From contig CM022673.1 of assembly GCA_012295275.1 (NCBI GenBank), positions 16,193,810 to 16,257,809 on the forward strand: DNA of 64,000 bases, written 5' to 3'. The notes under the pieces were generated by a model. That model was not told the DNA's origin, searched no databases, and was given only the letters and a program-made list of their open reading frames with translations. Below, one piece after another: positions 13,421 through 26,839 of this stretch. The stretch comes from Chrysomallon squamiferum (Eukaryota > Mollusca > Gastropoda > Neomphalida > Peltospiridae). How positions within the stretch are numbered: the stretch's first letter is position 1; every line of letters starts with the position of its first letter. Position numbers and translations under genes: made by a program.

Positions 13421-14379
13421 GGAATGCCGAGGTTTTTTTTATTTTTAGTTTTCAATAATTTCTTTGTGTTCTGGTTTAACAGAATATTGAAGTGATATAT
13501 ATAAAAAATTATTATTTAATGCTTCCTGCAGTATTATTATTATTATTATTATTACAAAGTAATCAAAAATAATGAAGTAATCTGAAAGATGCTACTGCTA
13601 CAACTACTATTATTACTACTACTAAAAATATAAGCTATAATAATGACTACTATTATTATTACTACTAATAATAATAGTTATAATAATGTTAACTATTGCA
13701 CTTAAGATATCAGAGGAATATGAGTTACATCTTACAACATACTTATACATACACAAACACACACAAGCTTATACAAATGACACTAATCTAATGTTAACTT
13801 TAAAAATGGCAGGTTCTGGGATCACTTCTTCACAGAGCTAGGATTAACCAGAATGTTGAAGGTTTAGAGATTGTACAAGTTGTCTGTTTTTATCTTTCTC
13901 TAACAGGTGGACACAAAATACAAGGCTTGGATGAAAGCTAGGACACATTTGATTGAACTCTCACAAATGATGTAAGCATAATTCAAAAAGCTGATTGAAT
14001 GATTGATACTAACCCAATGTTGCTCTTAAAGCAAAACATTTTACAGCCATGTTCGGTAATAATGCCATATAACCATTTCCTTATTTTCTTCTGATTCTAT
14101 TAATTTTTTTTTTTTTTTTTTTTTTAAACCAAATTTTCATCTTACTCTAAGATTCTGAGAACCTGACTTTCATCATTACACTAAGAAAATCTTATTTTCT
14201 TCTTCTTTGTCCTTTCAATCACATTACCTCTCTGATTCTCATCTTGCCTGCCACAGTCACATTTACAGCTAATAACAAAATGGGTGTGGTTATTTCATCA
14301 TGTTCTGTCTGCTCAGACAGTCTAATTTTTATTTATATGTATATATATTTTTTTGTCTTGTTATCACAGTCATATAAAA

Positions 14380-14610
14380 TAACTGCTAAGCAGGCTGCCC
14401 TATTTAAGGGGTATAAATAATAGTTTGAGCCTGAAGCATGAAAACAAACTATAATCCATTGGCCTGTGCCTGTTGTTGTAATGAAACAATTAGCACTGAC
14501 ATGGTGTCAAGGAGCTTCAATTGGATTACACAGAGCCCAGGGCTGTACATGTCTTAACAACAATCTGAAGCTGGCCAGCTGTCAGGTCTGTCTAATAGGA
14601 GACCATCAGA
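14380..14610. other. Mixed-complexity island, possible regulatory element
   Basis: About 230 bp without simple repeats, rich in short motifs such as CAATTAGC and CAATTGGATTACAC. All frames contain stops. The composition resembles a conserved non-coding enhancer, but only comparison with relatives could show this. Confidence 0.3.
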
Positions 14611-14621
14611 GTGACCACACA

Positions 14622-15365
14622 ACTCATTGAATAAAACAATATTAACAAATACATCTCCATTATTAATGTATTGATATGATGGGTGCTGTTAATAAGCAAA
14701 ATTCATTTTTAATTATGAAGTGGCATCTGTAAGGACCACTGAAATATCTCACTGAATAAAATAATAATAACAAATACATCTCCACTGTTTGTATTGTTGT
14801 TGTTAATAAATAAAATTAATTTTTAACAGAATTTATAGTTAGTGTACGTTCCATGTTGTGACCACACAAAAATCTCACTGAATAATCTAATATCAAATAA
14901 ATCCCAATTATTAATCTACTGATATAAGTGCACTTAATGCATGAAATTAATTTTAATAGAGTTTATAGTCTGTGTACATTCCATATAGTGACCATACAAA
15001 TATCTCATTGAATAAAATGATAAGTCTGCTAATAAACAAAATTAATTTTTAATAATATTTGTAGTGAATGTGTTCCATGAAGTAGCATTTGCTGTGATGA
15101 GAGAAATACTGAATAAAATAAAAATAATAAGTTTAACATAATAAATTAATCTCCAGTATTAACATAACAATGAAATAAGTGCTGTTAATAATGAAATTAA
15201 TTTTTAATACAGTTTATAGTTAGTATACATTCCATGAAATATATTCTGTAGTGACCACAGAAATACTGAATAAAATATTATAAAATAATAATAAATAAAT
15301 TTCATTTATTAATGTATTGATATGGAAAATGCTGTTAATGACTGAAATTAATTTACAGTGGCATT
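14622..15365. repeat. Satellite-like tandem repeat, about 120-150 bp unit
   Basis: About six diverged head-to-tail copies. Each holds ACTGAATAAAATAATAA, AATCTCCATTATTAATGTATTGATAT, GTGCTGTTAATAA, AAATTAATTTTTAATA and TTTATAGTTAGTGTACATTCCATG. The array directly follows the island at 14,380-14,610. Confidence 0.8.
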
Positions 15366-16562
15366 AATAATAAAATGTTACTTCATGGAATGTTCTTTGA
15401 TAAATCAAAAATAAGTAAGTAAAATCACAAAATATGAAAAACAAACATATTTAATTATACATGTGTATAATGAAGTTGTGTGATATTATGATCACATGGT
15501 TAAAAAGCAAACAATAATCCACTGAAACACACAGATGAGAACAATATAATTTGTAGCAGTACCTATATAAGGTCTTAAAAAATAAATATTGAACTTCACC
15601 ACTAAATTATTTTCTAACCATACAGCATTCAATTTTTAATTTTGCATTAAGACAATTTAAACATACTTTTAGACAGCAAAACTATCAAAACTATATATTG
15701 TAACAAAAAAATAAATAAACAAACATTAAACCTAATGAAAAATGACAGCAAATTCTATTAAAAGTCAATTGTTCATTACAATCTGAAACAGAAAAACAAA
15801 CCTGACAGAGATTTCTACCAATTTCCAGTAACTAACAAAATAATGAATGGAAAAAAATATATTAAAATTTTGCAATTTGAAAAAAAGAAAAGAAAGCCTA
15901 CAAATAATGATTAACAGTCAGATAGTAAAAAACACAGCACAAGTGAAAACAAAAAAATGAATAGTGTGTGTTTTATTTATAGGAATGCAAGCTTCTTTCT
16001 CACAGTGAATAGAAAAATTCACGACTGATTAACAATTAATGAAAGTAGTCATCTTGAACTATTGGGAAATGTCACGATATTATATTTTGAGCTGCGTATC
16101 ATATTTTCATATTATTTATGGATGCACTGAATCATATTCTCATACATCTATAACTGGCGTAGTTAAATCTTTGTGGGTGTACTGTAACACAAATAATAAT
16201 TGTATCAGTGAGGTCTTTGTTATGTACAGCAGATGTTTTTTTTATTATCAATTTAGAGTTAAACTACTTTACTGGTAAAAAAATAATAATAAAGATTTTT
16301 AATTTGCCATGTATAAACCTATAAATATAATTGAATTGTTTTGTTTTTTTTGTTTTTTTTAATTATTAATATCTTTATTAAGTTTATTATCATTACATCA
16401 TTTACAAATATATATGTTAATGTATCTAGTTATGTGCTCACCTGCATTTATACACAGACGTACACACACACATAACATAAACTGCATAGTACAATACAGA
16501 CACAATATCCTAATTTATCATCTTTTCACAAATTTCCCTTAACAAATCCCCCTCAGATATAC

Positions 16563-16589
16563 CTGACCCAAGCAGTACTGTTTACAAAT
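16563..16589 (-). CDS. Candidate 27-bp microexon of the minus-strand gene
   Basis: A pyrimidine-rich tract ending TATTTCAG precedes nine codons, ICKQYCLGQ, followed by the donor GTATAT. Phase 0 to 0 fits its neighbours at 20.7 and 12.1 kb. So short an open frame can arise by chance. Confidence 0.3.
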
Positions 16590-17044
16590 CTGAAATACTT
16601 TAAAACAGGAAAGAAATGGGTAAAATATCCTATCCAGTGAACCACAACCAATCTCCAACTATTAAACAATTTGAAAATTCCCTGGTCACAAATGAGTGAC
16701 CAAACACTAATGGTAATCAAGGAATGTCTCCTTCACGTTGCTCAGGTATCAGGCCCACCTATAGTATCTCTGTTGGTAACAACACATGCAGTATTTCTGT
16801 TTGTAACAATGATACAAACTGGACAGCTGGCTGGACTAATTCTTATGACATCTGTCTCTTAACAATTACTAAAATAACCTCTTAATAAAAAATAAAAAAT
16901 CTCAAGTCAAAACAACTTTGGTATTCAAATTTTGATATATAAAGGGCAATCATTCGATATTTCAGTAATAACAAAAATTACATTCAAGACAACATACAGA
17001 TCATTTCTGGTTGCAAATAAAGCAAGCTGAAATGTGATATTATA

Positions 17045-17150
17045 ATAAAAGGTACCCTAGCATCCATAGCAGAATGATTAAGCTATTAGGTTTGAGTTTA
17101 GCAGGTTAACAAATCATACCCCACTACCTGATTCTAATCCACAGTTGGTT
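17045..17150 (+). mobile_element. Possible decayed tRNA-derived SINE
   Basis: ATAGCAGAATGATTAAGC resembles a pol III A box. About 35 bases on, AGCAGGTTAACAAATCATACC looks like a decayed B box, followed by the CCCACTACC typical of SINE bodies. No intact tail or target duplication was identified. Confidence 0.35.
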
Positions 17151-18034
17151 AAGGAGATATTATAACTGTTCTCACAAATTAAGATGAATTAAGTGACCTA
17201 GATTTAACTCTTAAATTAATCTGTTACCTTGTTCTTGATTATAACAAGGCTTATGTCTAGAATAAATAAATAAATATTTGTTTATCATCATTTGAATACA
17301 ATTAAAGGTTAGATCACTTTGAATAATATTAGTATTACAAATAAAATCTAATTCTGACATTTAAACAACTACTCTGATCAGTTACCAACATGGAATATTT
17401 TATCTGAACTTTCAAATATACAAGAATATAGTATCATTTATAAATAACTGAAATAGGAAAAACTTCTATGCAAACAACCAAAGAATGTTAATTCTTTAAC
17501 CATCACATTTTACCACAATCACATTACAAAAGGCATGTTACCAAATATAGATTTATTAAACCATTACATTTTAAAAGATAAAAAAAACAAAAAAAAAAAA
17601 ACTACCTAATAATAAAAAAAAAATAATTAAATTTTAATATCAGATTTTAAAAAAATTATTAAAATAATTTATAAAATGTCTTTCTGCATATATCAACAAT
17701 AAAAACTATTTTTGCTTCCAATGTGATACATCAGAAATCCTTTCATAAGCAAGGTGATAATCAGACTAATTTAGATTTCAATTAATAATGTATTAAAAAT
17801 GACATTCTATCCATCTTTATTTAGTTTTTTTCAATTTAAAAATTGTGTTTATTTATATCAGATTTATGTTTCCTTACAAATTTCTTTTTATCCATCATAA
17901 TAAAGATCAGATTCCAGACTAGAGTGAGATCACTGACAGTCTAACATGAAATTCTAGGTTCTGAGGTTTCAATTTAAATTTATCCAATTTCTTTTGTAAG
18001 AAATGAGAAAGAAATTTAATTTTATTATATGTAC

Positions 18035-18036
<2 letters not shown>

Positions 18037-18081
<45 letters not shown>
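18037..18081. repeat. (GT)n microsatellite
   Basis: An uninterrupted GT dinucleotide run of about 44 bp, followed by GCATGCATGC. Open frames across it are artefacts. Confidence 0.95.
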
Positions 18082-18083
<2 letters not shown>

Positions 18084-18850
18084 GGGTTGTGCATGTGTAT
18101 AATGGTGCATGCATGCATGCATACACAAATATTTAAAAACATACATAAATTATATATATTTATTATGCACATCTTTGTTTCTCCCACAGTATTATTTTCC
18201 AGCTTATAATTTTTTAAATGTTATCACAGTTTTTAATAGCAGCTTCAGTGCTGCCTGAATTTGTTTTTATATTTTAAGTCTTCATTTGGCTGTGAAAAGA
18301 GAAAAAAAAATCGACATAAACAAGGATTAATCTGTTATATGTGTTGTAAAGCCAGTTCATGTTACCAGACTGAAGTAGCAAACAGTGATAACTGGAGGGC
18401 ATATGGCTCTTACAATTGTCTGTCTGGATTGAAAACAACCTACACACCAACATTCTACAGGTGATGCTGCTGAACCACTGATTCTGAGAATTTCTTTAAT
18501 ATGAATGTTATAGGATTCACTCAAATGATGTATAGAGTGGGATTTTTTTAAACATTTTACTTCGTTTCTGAATTCTATTCTAAAGTTTGGGAAATCTTAG
18601 GTTGAATTTTCTATAAGTTTGGATGTAGCAATACTAAATAATTATTTTTCTCTAAAGTATGCCATTGTAATTATTTTTAATTATAATTTATATAGTTACT
18701 ATTATTATTATTATTATTATATAACATTAACAGATTTTTTTTTTTTTAATATGTTAACCTGACGACTAAATTAGTAACCAAAACAAATTAGAATTCTAAA
18801 TACATAAAAATATTTTCAGCAACAAAAAAAAATGATAAATAAAATAAATT

Positions 18851-18887
<37 letters not shown>

Positions 18888-18959
18888 GTAACATAATTAA
18901 TAATGACAGTAACAAAACAATACACCAATTCATTACAAACTGAAAAATCATAAATATTT

Positions 18960-19060
18960 GAACAGCTAAGATGACTAGGCTATAGTTTGTGTAATTTAAG
19001 AAGTGATGGTCATGGGTTCAACACAGTACAAACACATTCAAGTTGTTCAGTTATCTGCTG
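18960..19060 (+). mobile_element. Possible tRNA-derived SINE fragment
   Basis: CAGCTAAGATGACTAGGC resembles an A box. About 35 bases later GGTCATGGGTTCAACAC matches the B-box consensus GWTCRANNC. The same GGTCA-G-GTTCAA context occurs near 24,690. It is not a functional tRNA gene: no cloverleaf or anticodon arm is recognisable. Confidence 0.4.
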
Positions 19061-20701
19061 GACTTGACTGCTACCAATCACTGTTTGCTGATGTATCAAT
19101 AGCCAAGTACTAGCTGGATTGGGAGACCAGTCTAAACAAAGAGCAGATAACTTGCCTGATAAGAGAGGTCAAGAGTTAATTACACTGTACAAATATTCTA
19201 CCCAACAGACACTCTAATGGCTATCAGTGACAAAAACTTTCTCTGACATTCCAATGGTAACACCAACAGCAGACATACTGACTGAATAATTCTTCTTAAT
19301 ATATAATAATGTCTGTTTATCTGCCTGCCTGTCCATCACCTAACTTCATCTCTTTTGAAAACCAACTGACAATTCTTGAAACTTGATCATTTAAAATATT
19401 TACAAATTATTTATACTGAATATTTAGCCATCAGTTCTTGATTATCTTGATGTTTAATCAGATGCTAAAATCAGATTAATTATTTTTATTACAAGACTAG
19501 ATTATTTGACAGCATTGCTAGTAGGTTTTCATCAATGCTTATTGGATCAATGGTTATTAGCTTTACATCAGTGGCTACTGAATGTCAAATATCTGATCAA
19601 TCTGATTTATATTCTTCAGCAGCATTCACATTATCAGTAAGAGATATTTTTTAGGACCTTCCCACGAAGGATGAAAACACATACCACAGCCATTGGAAAG
19701 TGGGCAGCACAAAGATACACTTGAAGTTACTGATCTTATATCAGGCCCTAACTCTAATCACTGAACATTTTTAAAATACTTGTAATTTTGATGATGAAAA
19801 TTATATAATTAATGCCAAAGACATGAATCTTTTAATGAGATAGATACATTATAAATTACTGAGTGTGTTTCAAATTAACTTAACAACACAAAACAATACA
19901 TTTCTCAGTTATGTGTATAATTAAAAAAAAAAAAAAGGTATGTTCTGGCTGATGGGATTTCTTTTTTTCATTATTATACATCATGTTTATGCACTTATAA
20001 CAAACTGTGAATGGTATCCTAGTTTCTGAATAATGTAACTCTCTCTGTAGTGTGATAAAAGTAATGTAAGTGATTTACTGACCAACAAGACACAGATAAC
20101 AACAGTCAATGGGATAGGTTGATATTATTATTGAAACAGACTGATAAAATCACTTAGAGTAACTGATAAAAATCAACTGCAGACTATGATAAAATCAGCT
20201 AAACCCCAACTCACAAAGCTGATAAAAATACAACCACATTAATAAAATATTAAAAAAAAAAAAAAAAAAAAAAAACAGTCCAGGAAATTTAATACAATTC
20301 AGAAATTGGTAATGACATCCATGTTTTCAGAATTAGAATTCATCCAAGAATAAAAATTATTATACAAGGTTTAGAATGTTAATATTGTCCTAGCTTGTAA
20401 ATTTTACTTGATCGCTGTTCTATAACAGAAATGCACTATCAAACTGATATTTATAACTGAAGCCTATGAATAAAGTGTTTACATCTGAAGGTATTTTGAG
20501 ATAGTTTTTTTTTTCTTTTCTAAAAAAACTAACTGATAGACCAATCAGGTAGCTTGTTTTAGCCAGACTTTTCCTCCTCCTTTAAAGTAATAACATGATA
20601 ATTTACAACTTATCTTTCAGCTTTTATTTTGCTTGTTATACAAATACATTCAGTAGTTTTCTCCCAGAACAAACAAAACAAAACTCAACAATGATAAATA
20701 C

Positions 20702-20723
20702 CTGAGGATTAACTGACTGACGA
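20702..20723 (-). CDS. Candidate 22-bp microexon of the minus-strand gene
   Basis: CTGTTTTACCTGTATAG precedes 20,723, and CAG followed by GTATTT ends the exon. In the phase left by the 21,024 exon it encodes (D)RQSVNPQ and ends in phase 0, fitting the 16,589 microexon. The other phase is also open, so the reading frame is not independently proven. Confidence 0.3.
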
Positions 20724-21023
20724 CTATACAGGTAAAACAGCACTAGTCTACATGTTGTTCTTCTATATCCAGCACACCTGTAACAGGAAACTCACTTAAT
20801 CCACTAACATCAACACATATTCCCTGAATATCCAGTTGTTATCCCTGCAGTTTCACTAGCATGCGGTCATTCGGCTGGTCAGTCATATGGTTAGTGGAAA
20901 TGACCCCTAGTTAAAGAGATAACCTCTGGTACACACAGCTTCTTGCTCCTCTTCTTCTCACTGTCCAGCCCTGGCCATGTTACCTAACACTGTTTACTTG
21001 TCTAGTGCACAAAAGACCCACAC

Positions 21024-21085
21024 TCAGTGACCAGAGAGCTGCCCCAGGCCACCAGCCCCAGTTGTATTGTGTTGCTGGCCCTTAG
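21024..21085 (-). CDS. Candidate internal exon of the minus-strand gene
   Basis: One of the best acceptors in the left half (CTCTCTATATCGTATGGTCC then CTTCCAG) precedes 21,085. The frame reads LRASNTIQLGLVAWGSSLVT and continues to a GTGTGG donor after 21,024, ending in phase 2. GC content is high for the window and the codons look helical and hydrophobic. The donor is only moderate. Family unknown. Confidence 0.45.
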
Positions 21086-22469
21086 CTGGAAGGGACCATA
21101 CGATATAGAGAGGCTTCAATCAGAGTTTTTACAAAGCCACTTTGAGTGCATTTAAAAATGGTTTCTCAAGCTTTGTCAAAATAGACCCGCGTGCGTTCCA
21201 CTTGGGGTAAATGACACTTCTCACTTCTATTATCTGTAACTGCAGCTGCAGTTCACAGTCTGGGGTTTTTTATTTTTATTTTTTTCTCTCTCTATAGATA
21301 AGTCAGTTAATGCAGGGATCCAGTGAACAGGCTATTGTACATGAAGTACTTTTATCTTCTGTGGTTTAAAAATATCACCTCTCACTGTGGTAGTGGTATA
21401 CTAAACTATAAATATTTAATTATTGGTTTAATTCTATTATGGAAAATAAGATAAGCACAACACTTAAGGAAAATGTAAAAATTCCAATGACAAAGAATTA
21501 ATTGTAAACATAACACATTTAATCTATTTCAATAAAAAAAAACACATATATTTATGTGCCTAGGTATAATGCTATGGCCATAATATAATTTTTTCTAAGG
21601 TGGATATACTTAAATAAAATAAATTTACACTGGAAATAAAATCTAGTGCCACAGACAGTATTAGATTTATAGTTTTTATAAATCTTAAAGAAAAAACACC
21701 AGACCCAGTAATCACTAACCATTATTATACAATTAACATTTCACAACCTTTCTTTTCTAATGGATGTCACGATTCAGTATAAATAACAATTAAAAATGAG
21801 TTTAAAAAAACCCATTAATCTAAAATAAATATTTCTGAATACACCTGCACTTTTATCACCTGGATAATGTGCAGTTTATATTTACACAAAGTCATTATTC
21901 ACTCTGCCATGAATTAGTGTTGTCTGATACAGTGAGATCGACAAATCTAAACAAACTGATTGTTGTAAAACTATTTCTTCATCTTACAGTTAAAAACCAG
22001 TATGACAGAAAATACAAAACATATCTGATCTCTTAGTCATAGGTCAAAATTGGAGGGAAAAACTATATCAGTTTGAACATTGTTATTATAATTATCCTGC
22101 TTTAAATCATGAAAAAACAGTAACCAAAGTTAGAACAGGAAATGTTAGTAATAGAGAACTGGTAATCCTAGAAATGGGATCAGAGGTAATATCAAGAAGT
22201 AAAAATTATTTTCAGAACATTTTAAATAAACAATAAAAATAGAGTTTCCCAAATCAAAATAATTTTAAATTTAAAAAGAACCAATAACTTGCTCTAAATA
22301 GGTCAAACAGTAATCAAAGTTATAATGGAAAAACCCATAAAATGGGAAAATGAGTGACCTAAATATAAATTGTAAAAGAAGAATTAATACAATAAATACT
22401 GAACAACTTTTATTCTTAATTAATGTGGGATGAAAACTAGTAACTTTTGATGAACTGGGAACAACAATA

Positions 22470-22640
22470 ACCTATGTCAGAATGGGAAAAGTAGCAACCT
22501 CAGTATGAGAAAACCAGTAATCATTGTCAAAATGAGAAAATCAGTGAACTTAGTCAAAATGGGAAAAGCAGGAAACCCAGAATGGAAAAGCCAGTAGTAA
22601 CCGTAACTAGAAGTGGAAAAGAAATCATCAGTGATTTTAT
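22470..22640. repeat. Short-unit degenerate tandem repeat
   Basis: Units of roughly 30-35 bp follow the pattern GTCAAAATGGGAAAA, CCAGTAACCT. Weaker copies extend back towards 22,130. Confidence 0.55.
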
Positions 22641-22948
22641 TACTGACCTAAGCATAACCTAAATACATCCCAAGAGTTTAGAAATAAATAAAAGATTTAC
22701 AAGAGAACATTTACACCTATTTGTTTATTTCTACAACTCCCATGGTGTACTTTTCTTCCTTCTTTTTTTTTGTTGTTTTGAGTGAAACAGCAACTATATC
22801 ACCCATCCTCATTAGCATGATAGCTGCACCTGTATGAGTGAGAAAACAGCAAATAAACATCGTCAGACAAAACTTTAGCATGAGTACGTCATCAAAATAT
22901 TTCTCCTTCCAGTGTAGATCTATTTGAGCTCTATAGCTACAAGGTCAC

Positions 22949-23116
22949 ACTCTCAGAGCTACATATGACTAATTCCTTTTGTTCCACAGCTTTATATTTT
23001 TCGTAAACTTGCAAATAAATGACCCATTTTTGCACAAAATACAGCAGAGCATCTGGAAACGTAATCCAATCTGGTAGCATAATTCTTGTTTTAAATGTGC
23101 TATGCACACGAGAACA
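22949..23116 (-). CDS. Candidate internal exon of the minus-strand gene
   Basis: After TTTTACTTGGCAG an open frame of 56 codons starts CSRVHSTFKTRIMLPDW. It contains ITFPDALLYFVQKWVIYLQV and YEKYKAVEQKELVIC, and ends near SSES at either GTGTGA (phase 1) or GTGACC (phase 0). Aromatic and hydrophobic spacing is typical of helical repeat proteins, and the codon choice looks protein-coding. Its connection to the flanking exons is not settled. Confidence 0.5.
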
Positions 23117-23369
23117 CTGCCAAGTAAAACCATATTGTTAAAGAACTAAGAACAACTGGGCCAAATGAAAGCTTGAAATGCCAAGGTATTAGCCATTTTA
23201 TTGAAGATTAATTTTGATATCTGTTTTTAAACTCTGCCTGACACTAGCTGTAGAGTGATATTCTATACTGCAATAATCATTATTTGCAAACTACAATATC
23301 ATTAATATTTAAATTAGAAATTAGAAATATCGAAAGTTCCCAATAAACATCCAGAATCAGCAAATCCTA

Positions 23370-23880
23370 AAATGTACTATCTAGTATCAGTGATGTTACC
23401 AGTATTATAAATATTCAGTATGATTCTTACCTATATCATTCATATACATTACTGCTAATATCCAGTATGATAATTATATTATTTTATTCTTATCCAATAA
23501 TGCCATAAACCAGTATCACTAATACTTGATATTTTAACATCCAGTATCGCTGATATTTAGTATTACAATACCTAAAACCTAATGCATCTAAACATCACTG
23601 AAAACATATTTTTACAATGTCTTTACTTGCATTGCCCAATTAACTGCTATATTGATGATACCAAATACTGCAGTATTACCATTATCATATATGTCCAGAA
23701 TTGTATAAACATTATCATTTATATCCAGTATTGCAAAAATCCAATATCGTTAATATCTAGTATTTCAAAAAATAAATATCTAGTATTTCAAACAATAAAT
23801 ATCTCTTATTGCAAAAACTTAATTTCACTTGAATCTTATAGCTAATATTATTAACATATAATATTAAAACTGCTAATACC
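23370..23880. repeat. Degenerate ATATCCAGTATTGC-type tandem repeat
   Basis: The string ATATCCAGTAT and variants (ATATCTAGTATT, CATCCAGTATC) recur about every 30-40 bp. Copies are diverged, and open frames through them are low complexity. Confidence 0.6.
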
Positions 23881-24625
23881 GATGACAGCAAATATAACTG
23901 ATACCTAATACAATATAATTTAATACAGATTTTTTCAGTCTTCTACTTAGAGACAATCGCAAGTGTATTACTATGTTGTAAGACATTTGATAGGACATGT
24001 TAGTTTATTGTAGTTCTTAACAGATTATTGCAAACTTTCAATCTCTTCACTGTTTATGCATAATATCTCTGCATTATTTAGCATAAATTTCATTACTGTG
24101 TAATTATAAAAATTAGCATAAGAAACTCAATATTTGTTTGTTTTTAACCAGAATGTTATTATTGTAGCATTAGCATCAATTACTTACTGAACAAATGCAA
24201 ACTACTTTGAAGCTTGTCATTAAGCTGTATGGCATTTAATAATTATTTCAAAACATTCTCACCATAATTTTGTAATTCTATACATAACATTAAAATTTAA
24301 ATAAATAGAACCACAAATAGCAATAACATTAACTGAACAAACAGAATTTTTGTTTAAGACAGTACTAGAGTATAAATTTTATAATTCAAAACCACAAAAA
24401 TTCCTGCAACAAACTGAGGGATATAAACAGATTTTAATCTCACAAACACAGTTATTAACAGCACCATTAAGGTGCTGAATCAAAGGACTACATGACCAGT
24501 ATAGGTTTATACTCAAATAAAAAGCCAACAAGAAGACATGGCAGTTAACACAATGTGCACACTGTACACACATCTCCTGGCGAGAAATTAAACAGGTCAG
24601 CAAGAAAGCAGCAAACTTATTAAAG

Positions 24626-24725
24626 TGCCAGTGTGTTGTGGATCTGCTTCACTGAACAATTAGGTTACACGAAAAAACGGTATGTCAACGGTCACGAGTT
24701 CAATTCCTTTTGTCAACCATTTTGT
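24626..24725 (+). mobile_element. Possible tRNA-derived SINE fragment
   Basis: GGTCACGAGTTCAATTCC is a good pol III B box in the same context as the element near 18,990. The upstream A box is poor. No terminal repeats were found. Confidence 0.35.
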
Positions 24726-26839
24726 GCTGCTTTGCTAGTAGTCTCCATATTTGTTTTTAAAGGATTGAGGTGGGTGTTGTTTTTTATTTGTAAGTATTGG
24801 GAAGAAATATTGAGTAATGTAGTAAACGATAATCTTTATTTTGGTTGATTTAAATTTTTGGGGGGAGATGGGGATTTGGGAGGCTTTGTTTTATAAATTA
24901 ATCAAATTTTATAACAACATATATTTGCAACTCTTAAATAGTTTGGCAGAAAATAAATTAAAATTATGTAGGAAGATATTAAAAATGAACAGAAAACAAA
25001 ATAAAATAATTTTTAAATTTAAAATAACATCAAAATAACCTGATTGTATTTCCACAGCCTGTAAATTTTTTGCAAAGAAACCGATATCAATCTTAACATA
25101 TTTGTTTCCAAAATGCCACTTACTGAACATTTTTTAAAAAGCCTTTAGTTATCATTAAATATATTAAATATAACTGAATATCAAATGAAAACCTGTAATT
25201 CCAGCAGCTGCTAATTCTATTTTTTCCCTCTAAGTCAGTATTAACAGTGACTTTGATCATCTAAATGCAAACCTAGTTGATCAAGCAAAGGGCAATAAAT
25301 AAAGTGGTCAGTTATGCATGCAGGACCAGCAGACCAAAGCATGATCAGCAAAGTATGACCACAGTTGAAAGACATAAGCAGGATAACCTGTCTGTCCACA
25401 TGTGAAAGTCAAGACAGGCAGACTGGACATTACACAATGTACAAATTAAATCTTCACTTTTCTGTAATATATTAGTGCATATTGTGTAATTTACATATAT
25501 AATATAAATTAACCTGAATCATTTCTGACTGCACAGTATACAAGTTTATTATCATTTTTCTGCAATGTATTAGTGAATAGGGTATAATGTACATGTACAT
25601 ACATATATTAATTTTTATTATTTTTAGTATATAAATATAATTTAACTTTTCACTAATATATGTTGAATAATACATACACATATTAAATCAATATGCACAT
25701 GCACATGCACACATACATATATAAATTGATTAGCAACAAATGTTGGTAGCATTTTTAATTAGGTAGCATTTGAGCATGTGATTTCATTTCACATGTGACT
25801 GAAATATGACATACATACATATTCTAAAAGTTGAACAAAATGGCACATATGTGGTTGAATAAATCTATATACAAATATCTAAATATTATCTTTCACTTTC
25901 ACTTAAAAAGCTCTATGAACTTTTATTCCAACCCAATACACACACACACTTTTCACCTAATCTATATTAAATTTTGGTAAGTCTGACATATCTACATATA
26001 TATTTTATTTTCATCATTAAATTACATAATGTAAAAGTTAAACATCACACTTCATTGATTTATACTTGCATTTATTATTCTCACATGAAAATAATACAAT
26101 GTAAAGATTCTGTTTTAGCAGTATTAACTGTGATATGATTTAACTCATAGATGAAAACAAAAAAGACAACTATTTGTAGTTTCTACTGAACTTGATACAT
26201 TTCTAGTTATTTGACAATCATAAATTAAAATTATATAGTCAAACTTATATTTACATCCATAGAATATTACAGTAATACATCAATATTTATTTTCTGTTTT
26301 ATAAATTCACCTAATCAAGTAATATTTCTATTATAAAAGTTCAGTCTTATTCTGTTTCTGTTAGATAAATTCAGCTAACCTAATTCTTGGTTTTCTTCTT
26401 TCTCTGTCTCTGTTTACTATTATTAGTATTAAGATAAATACAGCATTAAAAATGTTTATTTACAGGAGATTATGAACTTAACTTACTAGCAGGTATTATT
26501 AACTTCATATAAGTAAACAGACTGAGTGTAAAGCTCTCCAGATATAATTTACCTGTCTGTTGTATCAAAGAGCAGTTATTCACAACATATCAATTTTACT
26601 TCCCTGTCAAAAGTCTTGTTTGTGTATGTTAATAACTGCTACTAGTACTGAAGCTTTTTATTCAGTGATGTTTGGTACTCAACAATTGAATTACTGCAGA
26701 CAAATGTTGTAGTAATCTGAAATTAATCAAGTCACTAACTCTCAATATAAAAAGCTGGATATTCCCATAACAAGCTGTTAACATCATTATGACTAGTACT
26801 AAACTGAATACTGTGTAATATGCAACAACAACAACTACA

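Noticed and set aside
16671-16862. 63-codon plus-strand frame
   Set aside because: Somewhat balanced composition but no splice sites, homologue or codon pattern to support it.
18261-18464. 67-codon plus-strand frame ending at a GTGATG donor-like site
   Set aside because: Cys-rich segment looks tempting, but there is no acceptor in a suitable place and no neighbouring plus-strand exons.
18960-19060. Functional tRNA gene
   Set aside because: A- and B-box-like sequences occur, but no cloverleaf, anticodon loop or acceptor stem can be formed by eye.
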